From Lachnospiraceae bacterium (lineage in GTDB: Bacteria > Bacillota > Clostridia > Lachnospirales > Lachnospiraceae), in assembly GCA_910576125.1 (NCBI GenBank), contig CAJTHM010000001.1, positions 1 through 64,000 of the forward strand: a stretch of 64,000 nt of DNA, in the 5' to 3' direction. The translations under genes and the position numbers were made by a program. Position 1 is the first letter of the stretch, and each line of letters starts with the position of its first letter. Positions 55,328 through 64,000 of the stretch are shown here, one piece after another. The notes beneath the pieces were generated by a model. That model was not told the DNA's origin. It was given only the letters and a program-made list of their open reading frames with translations, and ran no database searches.

Positions 55328-57250
55328 CTATGACCTTTTCTCCCCAAAAGGCTCTCCCTCCACTTCAATCATATCCACCGCAAAGGACTGTCCCTCGTAC
55401 CCTTTCAGCATCACAAGATGACGGTCATCCCCGGGCAGTCCCTGTACTTCGTATACTTTTCCTGAAGACTCAGCCTGTTCTGCGCATAAGTCTGCCGTTC
55501 CATATAAGAATCCGTCCACCCAGATTTCCATATTGCCAAGTTCCGGCGTTTTAGGTGCAAATACCCGAAAACCGTCTCCCCGGATATTCCACTTCGCGCA
55601 TTGCGCCCCGGAACCGATGTAGCCGCGGCCGGATATGAACCCGGCTCCCCCGGCAGGCTGCCAGGAGCCGTGCTGCATAGCGGCCAGCAGCGCATCCTCC
55701 GCGCTGTACCGCAAAGTATAGCGGCAGGGAATCCCCTCCACCTCGAACCGGGAACAGGACAGAACAGAATATTCATGTGCGCACACAGCTAAAGGTCTGC
55801 ATTCCGCTCCGCTTTCGCCTTCCCATACAGGCTCTCCATTCACTTTGACAGAAAGCCTTTCCCCATAAGACATGACTTCCAGGGCTTTCGGTGTTTCCGG
55901 AAGCGTGCCGCAGGAAAATGTCTCTGTTTTCCCCTTTTCGTCCCGGGCAAGAATCCTGTATCCGCCTCTTTCTTCCAGCTCCACGCTGAGAGAGGAGAAA
56001 AAAGTCTCCTCAGAGGCCACCGCCATGGATTTATGCCCATCCGGCCCCAGGATTCCGCCAAAGCGCAGGAATATCTCCACTGTCCCTGTGAAAGTCATCT
56101 CCATTCTCAGCCGATAGTCACTATAAGCGGCAAGAATCGGGGCAATGGATTTTCCCACATGGCCTGATATGGCAAAGCCGTCTCGGAAAGGCTTGTCCAG
56201 CGGCATGGCCGCTACGGACAGCGTCCCATGGTCCCGCCCATCCTTGGAGGCATACATGACTACAAATTTATCATCCTCTATGAATCCCTGTATGGTCTGT
56301 CCCCAGATGCCTGCCCGCTCATCTGACAAGGGTCTGGCATGCCAGATACTGCCCTCCTGTATCATGCTCCAGGCCGAAGGGTACTCCGCCTGCTCCAGGT
56401 CGGCTGCGAATACCACCTGATAATTGCGGTTCCCGGCTACCGAAGTGGCAGGCGCGTACACCTTGCCGTCCCCCGGCGCCATACAGAAGCAGAACTCCAT
56501 AAGGGCCGGATAATACCCCGGCCTGTCCCCGGAGAGGATGAGCCTGGGCACAGACCATTCTCCCTCCGGATCCAAAGCAGTCCTGCAGGCCAGCGCCCAT
56601 CCAAAGTAATCTCCCGAATCCTGCAGTACAAAGGCTATCCAATCATGTTTCCGCTTAAACACGGACGAGGCATATCCTCTGTCGAAGCGGCCCAGATGGC
56701 GGTTGTCTTTCCCCAGCGTATTGCTCCAGAAAGGCCTCTTCAGCTTATGGAACGGCCCTTCCGGACGCTTTGCCCATGCCAGAGCAGCCCCGCCGTCCTT
56801 TCCCAGCCATCCTTCATCCCGGTCGATATATCTGGCTCCCCAGTCATAGGTCAGCCAGTACCGGTCTGTTTCCCTGTCATAATCCATCACCACATCCGGA
56901 AAGCACATCCGTGTGCCCTCCAGTCCCGGAAAATGGCAGTCAAAGTCCGGAAAGCCAGGCCCCAGGCACTCCCAGTTCTCTCCCTTGTCCATGGAGCGGT
57001 AGGTGACGAAATGGGACTGTACTTCGGGCGCTTTCGGAGACCACATATAGCCATAGGGATACAATCCGGCATAATAGTACCAGAATCCCGTCTTGGGATC
57101 CCGGAATATGGAGCCGTTCACCGCCCATTCATAGGGCGCCTCGGATACGTGCACCGTTTCCCCGATTTTCTCAAAGTTGTCAAAGGACGGATCCCCCAAT
57201 ACCGGGTGCCGCAGCCACGCCTCCCGTCTTTCCTTTTTTGCATAATCCAT
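55328..57250 (-). CDS. Beta-propeller glycoside-hydrolase-like protein
   Basis: 640 residues, no signal peptide, so cytoplasmic. The first 380 residues look like a five-bladed propeller of the GH43/GH32 sort (SIFRDPKTGFWYYYAGLYPY, VMDYDRETDRYWLTYDWGAR, GYASSVFKRKHDWIAFVLQD), followed by a beta sandwich (about 395-500) and a second beta module (about 530-635). I cannot name the family or the substrate. It lies between the EamA transporter and the sugar permeases and probably works on an imported glycan. Confidence 0.7.
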   Translation of the reverse strand: MDYAKKERREAWLRHPVLGDPSFDNFEKIGETVHVSEAPYEWAVNGSIFRDPKTGFWYYYAGLYPYGYMWSPKAPEVQSHFVTYRSMDKGENWECLGPGFPDFDCHFPGLEGTRMCFPDVVMDYDRETDRYWLTYDWGARYIDRDEGWLGKDGGAALAWAKRPEGPFHKLKRPFWSNTLGKDNRHLGRFDRGYASSVFKRKHDWIAFVLQDSGDYFGWALACRTALDPEGEWSVPRLILSGDRPGYYPALMEFCFCMAPGDGKVYAPATSVAGNRNYQVVFAADLEQAEYPSAWSMIQEGSIWHARPLSDERAGIWGQTIQGFIEDDKFVVMYASKDGRDHGTLSVAAMPLDKPFRDGFAISGHVGKSIAPILAAYSDYRLRMEMTFTGTVEIFLRFGGILGPDGHKSMAVASEETFFSSLSVELEERGGYRILARDEKGKTETFSCGTLPETPKALEVMSYGERLSVKVNGEPVWEGESGAECRPLAVCAHEYSVLSCSRFEVEGIPCRYTLRYSAEDALLAAMQHGSWQPAGGAGFISGRGYIGSGAQCAKWNIRGDGFRVFAPKTPELGNMEIWVDGFLYGTADLCAEQAESSGKVYEVQGLPGDDRHLVMLKGYEGQSFAVDMIEVEGEPFGEKRS

Positions 57251-57263
57251 AATGTTTTCCTCC

Positions 57264-58148
57264 TTAAAATGTATTTATGACAATCAATGCCGCGATGCTG
57301 ACCACAATGCCAAGGGCGCTCTTCCTGCTGACAGGTTCCCGGTACAGAATCGCCGCCACCAGCGCCGAGATGACAGTGCTGCCTCCGTTCACCAGAGAGA
57401 ACAGGATGACGGAGGGAACAATCGCGGAAGCCTCCGTGGCCAGATAGTTGATCAGGAACAGCACCGCGGACAATAGGGCGCCGTATATCAGCAGCTGCTT
57501 CGGCATGATTTCTTTCAGCCGGCTGCCTGTCCTGCGGATATCGGCAAAGCCGGCTATGCCCAGCAGGAGAAATGCCGTTCCAAATGCCAGAAACGAGAAT
57601 ACGGACACTTCGCCCTCAGGCACAGAAAGCGCATAGAGCTTCTGCGTCAGCATGACGATTCCATTGGACAAAAACGCTCCCAGCAGATACAGCAGGCTCT
57701 TTGCGGAAAAGCCATTATAAATCTGTCTGGAACAGCCCACCAGCAGATATGCGGCATAAATCAGGCCCGCCATTCCAAGGCACTGCCAGATGCTCAGCGG
57801 TTCGCCAAAAAGGAAAATGCCTGCCACGGAAGGAATCACCAGGCCCGCCGAGCCAAACAGCGTGGCCAGCAGCATCGTCCCGTTCTTCATCGCCATCAGG
57901 CTGCACAGAGTGCTGCCAAAAAGGGCGATTCCTCCCACAAAGGAAATTCCGGCCGCCTCCGGGGACAGCAGTCCCCCATGGCCGGCGGGCAGGAGCATGG
58001 CTGCCAGCAGCATGCACAGCAAATATTGGTATGCCGTGCTGGTCATCAACTGCGTCCTCCCGTGAATGTCGATGCTCATCCGCTTCGTATAGATGCATTG
58101 AACGATTTTGCAAAGCAAAATCACCGTAATAACAGCAACTCCCCTCAT
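57264..58148 (-). CDS. EamA/DMT-family transporter
   Basis: 294 residues with ten hydrophobic helices in two halves, the second with the typical ending VNGGSTVISALVAAILYREP and KSALGIVVSIAALIVINTF. DMT transporters move small metabolites; the substrate is unknown. The start at 58148 follows GGGAGAGG. Lies between two glycosidases in one transcription unit. Confidence 0.85.
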   Translation of the reverse strand: MRGVAVITVILLCKIVQCIYTKRMSIDIHGRTQLMTSTAYQYLLCMLLAAMLLPAGHGGLLSPEAAGISFVGGIALFGSTLCSLMAMKNGTMLLATLFGSAGLVIPSVAGIFLFGEPLSIWQCLGMAGLIYAAYLLVGCSRQIYNGFSAKSLLYLLGAFLSNGIVMLTQKLYALSVPEGEVSVFSFLAFGTAFLLLGIAGFADIRRTGSRLKEIMPKQLLIYGALLSAVLFLINYLATEASAIVPSVILFSLVNGGSTVISALVAAILYREPVSRKSALGIVVSIAALIVINTF

Positions 58149-58161
58149 CTTCCTCTCCCTT

Positions 58162-59481
58162 TCACGTCCTGCGCCAGGGCGCAACCGTAATGCACAGAAC
58201 CATATCCTTCGACAGCACACCGGGCAGAGGGCATTCCTCCCATGTGCGCTCCTGGTCTGTCACTTTGCATCCTGTCACCCCATAATCCCTCATCTCCAGC
58301 ACCAGGGGCACATCCTCCCCGGAGATATTGGAAACCATGATGCAGCCCCTTTCCTCTCCCAGCGCGGCCGCCCCATAGACATTCTCCATGTCACAATCCA
58401 CGGCCACCTGGCTGCCCAAAAGGTACAGCTGGTGGAAACCCTTGAAAGCATAGTAGGCCGGAAAGGGCTGTGCTGTCAGCGGATTGAAGAGCCCGCTGTA
58501 GGTTCCGACTCCGAAGCGCGCGTCATAGAACATGGCGCTGTCCAGAGAAGAGTCCTGCATCCCCAGCAGCATGGCCGCAGTCACAGCGGCATGGCGCGCC
58601 GTGCCGCGCTGATTCACTTCACAGTTCCACTCATTGCAGATGTGTTCCGTTTCCGGAAAACCGGCTTCATCCAGCCGTCTCCTGGCATATTCCGCATAGA
58701 ACAGCGTGGCCGGAACATCGTCGTAAGTGTGCCAGGAAAAGAAGTCCAGGGGGCATCGGTTGGCCTTCACATATGCAAGGAAACCTTCGAAGAACTCCAG
58801 AAAATATTCTGTCCTGCCGGAAGAGTTTGCCGCTTTCACCGCTTTCCCGCTATCCTTTGCCGCATAAAAGCCGCAGCTGGCGTATCCGCCAATCTTTAAA
58901 TGAGGGAATCTCTCCTTGAGATACCTGGATGCCACTCCGTACAGCTCATAATATTCTTCTTTCGTGCCCCGCCACATCTGATTTTCCATGATATCTTCAT
59001 AATTGTCCGGCTCATTCCAGATTTCCCAGTAGCGGATTTTATAATGGAAACCATCCGCCCAGCCCTCGGTATAGTGGCGGATCACCCCTTCGCAGATCTT
59101 CGCCCACTTCAGATAATCCTTTGGCGGATGAATCCGATAAGCCCTCAGCAGACAATCATTCTCAATGGAAACGCCCAGACGGAAGAAAGGCTCCGTCCCG
59201 CTTTTCACCAGTTCGGAAATCAGCAAATCCGTAAACGCAAAATCATAAGACTCCGGATTCTCCGGATCCGCGTCGAAATCCCGGAACAAATTCGGAATAT
59301 CCACGTATCGGCCGCCGCCAAGGAACCCGTCCACATCGTGCAGTCGCGAAAACGGGATGCCCGCTTCTGTCAGATAATGAAACATCCCGAAATCCGTTCC
59401 GTAAAAAGGCGGCTGCCCCACACCGTGCACCGGCTTTATGCTTCCCTTTTTCCTCCCAAAATCAACTTTCAGCTTTGCCAT
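58162..59481 (-). CDS. Glycoside hydrolase family 39
   Basis: 439 residues. TIM-barrel with the acid/base in YWEIWNEPDNYED (near residue 150) and the nucleophile in HICNEWNCE (near residue 285), both as in GH39 beta-xylosidases and alpha-iduronidases, followed by a C-terminal beta domain. No signal peptide, so it acts inside the cell. First gene of the carbohydrate operon. Substrate (xyloside, iduronide or other) cannot be decided from sequence. Confidence 0.88.
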   Translation of the reverse strand: MAKLKVDFGRKKGSIKPVHGVGQPPFYGTDFGMFHYLTEAGIPFSRLHDVDGFLGGGRYVDIPNLFRDFDADPENPESYDFAFTDLLISELVKSGTEPFFRLGVSIENDCLLRAYRIHPPKDYLKWAKICEGVIRHYTEGWADGFHYKIRYWEIWNEPDNYEDIMENQMWRGTKEEYYELYGVASRYLKERFPHLKIGGYASCGFYAAKDSGKAVKAANSSGRTEYFLEFFEGFLAYVKANRCPLDFFSWHTYDDVPATLFYAEYARRRLDEAGFPETEHICNEWNCEVNQRGTARHAAVTAAMLLGMQDSSLDSAMFYDARFGVGTYSGLFNPLTAQPFPAYYAFKGFHQLYLLGSQVAVDCDMENVYGAAALGEERGCIMVSNISGEDVPLVLEMRDYGVTGCKVTDQERTWEECPLPGVLSKDMVLCITVAPWRRT

Positions 59482-59615
59482 ATCTCACCTCTCCTCAGTA
59501 AATACAGAATCTGTCATTCTCACAACCTGATTTTATATCTTCTCCGCCCCGGGCGCCATCATCAAACCAAACCTGGAGGTTATGATTTTAAACTTCCCTT
59601 TTTTGCAAAAAATGG

Positions 59616-59643
59616 TGGAAAAAGAAAGGCATTGTGTTATAAT
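59616..59643 (+). promoter_or_regulatory. Possible promoter of the 59694 gene
   Basis: TATAAT (59638-59643) is a perfect -10 box, with TGGAAA 16 bases upstream as a weak -35. The rest of 59482-59693 shows no gene. Confidence 0.55.
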
Positions 59644-59693
59644 AAAACTATTGATGCGGCATTCGCAAAGGCCCGCGGAAAGGAATCTGATTC

Positions 59694-60137
59694 ATGGACA
59701 ACAACTGGAACGGAAACAATGGACAGCAGGACAGATGGAACAGCAATGCTTCCAACAGCAGCTACTACAACCAGCCTACCCACAGACCCTATGGGCAGAC
59801 TTTCTCCATCGCGTCCGCCATATGCGGCCTTCTGGCCATGACTACCAGCTGTACGATTATTTTGTCCCTGCCGCTGGGGGCTCTGGGCATCCTCTTTGCC
59901 GTCCTGGCCCACCGCACGAAAAAGAAGATGAACACCACGTGCGTCACCGGCATTGCCCTCTCCTGTGTGGGGCTGGTCTCTGCGGTGTCGATGATTGTCT
60001 ATTCTTTCGTCATGCTGCCCAGCCTTATGGAGAACGAAGCCTTCCGGAATCAGGTCAACGCTGTGTCGCAGCAGCTGTACGGCATGGACTTCGATGTATT
60101 TATGGAAGAAACTTACGGTTATTCCTTTGATGATTGA
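59694..60137 (+). CDS. Small membrane protein (DUF4190-like)
   Basis: 147 residues: an Asn/Gln-rich hydrophilic start, then two transmembrane helices (about 38-70 and 83-105) with GLLAMTTSCTIILSLPLGAL, and a short outer tail. The two-helix unit with SIASAICGLLA resembles DUF4190. Function unknown. A GGAAAGG sits before the ATG. Confidence 0.75.
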   Translation: MDNNWNGNNGQQDRWNSNASNSSYYNQPTHRPYGQTFSIASAICGLLAMTTSCTIILSLPLGALGILFAVLAHRTKKKMNTTCVTGIALSCVGLVSAVSMIVYSFVMLPSLMENEAFRNQVNAVSQQLYGMDFDVFMEETYGYSFDD

Positions 60138-60152
60138 CAGGAGGAGGTTGAT

Positions 60153-60713
60153 ATGATGATATCACCTATAAACGATGCAGGTTTTTCTTTTTACGGCAGC
60201 GCAGGGGCAGGCTGCCGGATGGGACAGGGCAGCGGATTCCCGGACGGCGGCGTAAACGGCGCGGCAGGCGGCCAGGGGAAAATGGTAATTGACGGCAGGA
60301 ACCTGCCGAATGATAAGACAGAAGAGAAGAAAGGCAAATACGGCATAGAAGATCCCACGGAGGATTGCCAGACCTGCAAGAACCGCAAATACCAGGACGG
60401 CTCCGATGAAATGGTCTCTTTCAAGACCGCGCAGCATATCTCCCCGGAAAGCGCCGCCTCCGCGGTGCGGGCCCACGAGCAGGAGCATGTGTCCAACGCC
60501 TACAAGAAAGCGGCCATGAACGATGGCAAGGTGGTCTCCGCCTCTGTCTCCATCCACACCGGGGTCTGTCCGGAATGCGGCCGCACCTATGTGTCCGGCG
60601 GCACCACCCATACCCAGATAAAGTATTATAATGAAGACAATCCTTATCAGCAGGACTTAAAGAGCGCGGACAGGGTCAAATATGCAGGCATGAACCTGGA
60701 TTATGCGGTATGA
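60153..60713 (+). CDS. Putative SprA-like metalloprotease
   Basis: 186 residues, no signal peptide. AVRAHEQEHVSNAYKKA contains an HExxH zinc motif; upstream CQTCKNRKYQDGS and downstream HTGVCPECGRTYVSGG give two Cys pairs, a combination seen in the SprA-related family. Natural substrate unknown. AGGAGGAGG precedes the start, and the gene is 15 bases after the DUF4190-like gene. Confidence 0.8.
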   Translation: MMISPINDAGFSFYGSAGAGCRMGQGSGFPDGGVNGAAGGQGKMVIDGRNLPNDKTEEKKGKYGIEDPTEDCQTCKNRKYQDGSDEMVSFKTAQHISPESAASAVRAHEQEHVSNAYKKAAMNDGKVVSASVSIHTGVCPECGRTYVSGGTTHTQIKYYNEDNPYQQDLKSADRVKYAGMNLDYAV

Positions 60714-60791
60714 ATGTATACCATCACTTAACGCCAGAACTGTTAAGCAGCATAAAATCATGATTTCCCCTATGGAGATGAGGCTCGACAC

Positions 60792-61553
60792 ATGAAACAG
60801 TACAAGAAAAATTATGAACTGAAGAACACGGCGAAGGACAGGCTGGAAGGCAAGTACGGCGGCGCCATACGGATTCTGTTCCTGAACTTCGTGATATCCT
60901 GGATGGCCCGGCTGTTCATCAATTCCATCGCCGGCAGCACCATGAATTCCGTCTATGCCATAAGCGGCTCCGTGACGGCTGCCCGGACCGTGTCCTTTCT
61001 GTTCGACGCGATTCTCCTGGCAGCCAATATCCTCCTGGGCGTCATGAACGCGGGAATCGCCCTTTATTTCCTGAACATCGCCTGCGGGCAGCAGCCTTTC
61101 ACCAGGAATCTGTTCTACGGTTTCAGGAATGATTCGAAAAAGGCCCTGGTGATTTCCGCCGCTGTCACCCTGTGCAATACTGTCTGCCTGGGACCGGGCC
61201 AGTATCTGTCCCAGCAATTCCTGAACACCAGGGATGGCAGATGGGCGCTGCCCGCGCTGCTTGCCACGGCAGTGGGACTGTGTATTTATATCCCCATTTC
61301 CTTAGGTATCGCCATGTCTTTCTTCCTGATGCTGGATTTCCCCGGGAAATCCGGAAAAGAGACCCTGCAGCTTTGCTGGCGGCTCATGAAAGGGAACCGG
61401 AAACGGCTTTTCTTGCTGGAACTGGGCTTCCTGCCTTTAATGCTGCTGTGTATCTTAAGCTTCGGCATCGGTTTCCTGTGGCTGGAGCCTTATATGCAGA
61501 TGACTTACGCCTATTTCTTTCTTGATTTGATGAATCCCATCGAAAAAGCGTGA
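60792..61553 (+). CDS. DUF975-family membrane protein
   Basis: 253 residues with about six hydrophobic segments; the N-terminal LKNTAKDRLEGKYGGAI and the late SWRLMKGN-like phrase (LCWRLMKGNRKRLFLLELGF) match DUF975. No function known. Followed by a bidirectional terminator. Confidence 0.88.
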   Translation: MKQYKKNYELKNTAKDRLEGKYGGAIRILFLNFVISWMARLFINSIAGSTMNSVYAISGSVTAARTVSFLFDAILLAANILLGVMNAGIALYFLNIACGQQPFTRNLFYGFRNDSKKALVISAAVTLCNTVCLGPGQYLSQQFLNTRDGRWALPALLATAVGLCIYIPISLGIAMSFFLMLDFPGKSGKETLQLCWRLMKGNRKRLFLLELGFLPLMLLCILSFGIGFLWLEPYMQMTYAYFFLDLMNPIEKA

Positions 61554-61564
61554 TGAAAACTACG

Positions 61565-61594
61565 AATGCCCGCCATAAAAGGCGGGCATTTTCT
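61565..61594. terminator. Terminator between DUF975 gene and prfB
   Basis: AATGCCCGCC (61565-61574), loop ATAAAA, GGCGGGCATT (61581-61590), followed by T-rich bases on the plus strand. It lies between converging genes and may serve both. Confidence 0.85.
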
Positions 61595-61613
61595 CTTCAT
61601 GACTATGATTTTT

Positions 61614-62733
61614 CTATTGCTGTTTCCGGGACACATTGATCCACTTCAGATACCCATTGATGAAGATGTCCAGCGCGCCGTCCAGCACCGCGTCGGTATT
61701 GCCGGTCTCCACGTCCGTCCGCAGATCTTTCACCAGCTTGTAGGGCTGGAGCACATAGGAGCGAATCTGGTTCCCCCAGCCGATGTCTTTCACCTCTCCG
61801 CGGATGTCGGAAAGCTTCTCCACATTTGCCTCCTGCTTTAACAGGAACAGCTTGGCTTTCAGCATCTGCATGGCCTTGTCCTTGTTCTGGAACTGGCTGC
61901 GCTCGTTCTGGCACTGCACCACCGTCCCCGTGGGGATATGGGTGATGCGGATGGCGGAGGATGTCTTGTTGATGTGCTGTCCGCCCGCGCCGCTGCTTCG
62001 GTAGGTGTCGATGCGCAGGTCCTTTTCGTCGATTTCCACGTCCAGGTCTTCTTCGATATCCGGCATCACGTCCAGGGACACGAAAGAGGTCTGGCGCTTG
62101 CCCTGGGCATTGAAAGGGGAAATCCGCACAAGCCTGTGCACGCCTTTCTCGGACTTCAGATAACCGTAGGCATTGGTGCCGTTGACCTGGAAAGTCACCG
62201 ACTTGATGCCCGCCTCGTCCCCGTCCAGGAAGTCCAGCACTTCCACAGCGAAGCCCTTACGCTCCGCCCATCTGGTGTACATGCGGTATAGCATGCTGCA
62301 CCAGTCGCAGCTCTCGGTGCCGCCCGCCCCCGCGTTGAGCTTCAGGATGGCATTGTCAGCATCGTACTCGCCGGACAGGAGGGTGCTTATGCGCAGCTCC
62401 TCAAATTCGGCGATGAACTCGTCCAGTTCGCTTCGGATGTCGGGAATCAAAGAGGCATCGTTCTCCTCATAACCCATCTCAATCAGGGTCAGGATATCTT
62501 CGTACTGGCCGGACAGCTTGTTGCAGCCGTCCACGGTATTCTTCAGTTCTTTTAAATCTTTCATTTTCCTGTTAGAGCTGTCGGGGTCATCCCAGAAGCC
62601 CGGGGCCTCCATCTCCCGCTCTAACTCTTCGATCCGCTTTTCCTTGTTAGCGAGGTCAAAGTGAATCCCTCACTTCCGCTAATGGAGTTTCGTAGGACTG
62701 TAATTCTGTCTTCATCTGATCTAATTCTACCAC
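61614..62733 (-). CDS. prfB: Peptide chain release factor 2 with programmed +1 frameshift
   Basis: RF2 ends translation at UGA and UAA. The main frame has the anticodon-like SPF in RISPFNAQGKR and the catalytic GGQ in SGAGGQHINKT. The first 25 codons are in another frame: a GTG at 62733 (AGAAGGTG upstream) starts VELDQMKTELQSYETPLAEV and runs to CTT TGA C (62661-62655). Slipping there by one base gives L-D-L-A-N-K-E and joins the main frame. This is the known RF2 autoregulation: low RF2 lets ribosomes slip past the UGA. Confidence 0.95.
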
Positions 62734-62819
62734 TTAACGTCACCTTCTTTCTATAAATTCGTCTATTCGGACTTTTAGTACATTAATTCTGTCTTTGGCA
62801 TTTCCATAAAAGAATTGTC

Positions 62820-64000
<1,181 letters not shown>

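Overview
The window reads as a Firmicutes chromosome, most likely Lachnospiraceae (Clostridium cluster XIVa). The partial 16S gene has the V1-V4 character of that family, the -35/-10 promoters and AGGAGG ribosome sites are of low-GC Gram-positive type although the DNA is near 50 percent GC or slightly above, and sortases, SipW-type signal peptidases and an FMN riboswitch upstream of ribU all fit. Species cannot be named from the sequence alone. Almost every gene lies on the minus strand.

Layout. 1-1306: 5' part of a 16S rRNA gene preceded by two serine tRNAs and a strong promoter. 1493-8001: housekeeping operon built round t6A synthesis (ycxB-like, tsaE, tsaB, rimI, small CxxC protein, rnz, membrane-anchored protein, tsaD, then ispD). 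8024-9153: riboflavin ECF component under an FMN riboswitch. 9165-13538: heterodimeric ABC exporter with a MarR regulator and its double operator. 13668-30361 and 30704-47594: two paralogous 17-kb surface-structure loci. 47671-49181: an invertible segment carrying a tyrosine recombinase. 49196-51773: tex. 51789-59481: a carbohydrate-use operon (GH39, EamA transporter, beta-propeller glycosidase, two sugar permeases, YesM/YesN-type sensor and regulator) damaged by at least two deletions. 59694-61592: three small plus-strand genes. 61614-64000: prfB with its programmed frameshift, and the C-terminal part of secA.

The centre of interest is the pair of surface loci. Each begins with a Cys-rich AP2-domain protein and a BTAD (SARP-like) regulator. 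After a promoter-sized gap comes a structural operon: a small conserved protein, a giant Cys/His-repeat LPXTG tip adhesin, an LPXTG major pilin, class C sortase(s), a pilin-like accessory protein, two proteins with SipW-type signal peptides, two membrane-anchored proteins without LPXTG, and finally a SipW-type signal peptidase. The left locus has an extra bacterial-type signal peptidase; the right locus has a second sortase.

Upstream of each locus lies a pair of inverted 11-13 bp-armed sites sharing CGCAnA and TCTGCG halves with a 9-bp spacer. The left pair encloses about 0.2 kb with a consensus promoter; the right pair encloses about 1.5 kb with the tyrosine recombinase and another promoter. 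In this assembly both promoters point away from their regulator genes, so both loci look OFF; inversion would turn each ON. Within each locus, the gap after the BTAD gene contains matching heptamer repeats at an 11-bp pitch, nine bases from a -10 box, which is the layout of a SARP binding site. The proposed chain is: recombinase flips promoter, promoter drives AP2 and BTAD genes, BTAD protein switches on the pilus operon. The chain is inference; the repeats, promoters and gene order are visible in the sequence.
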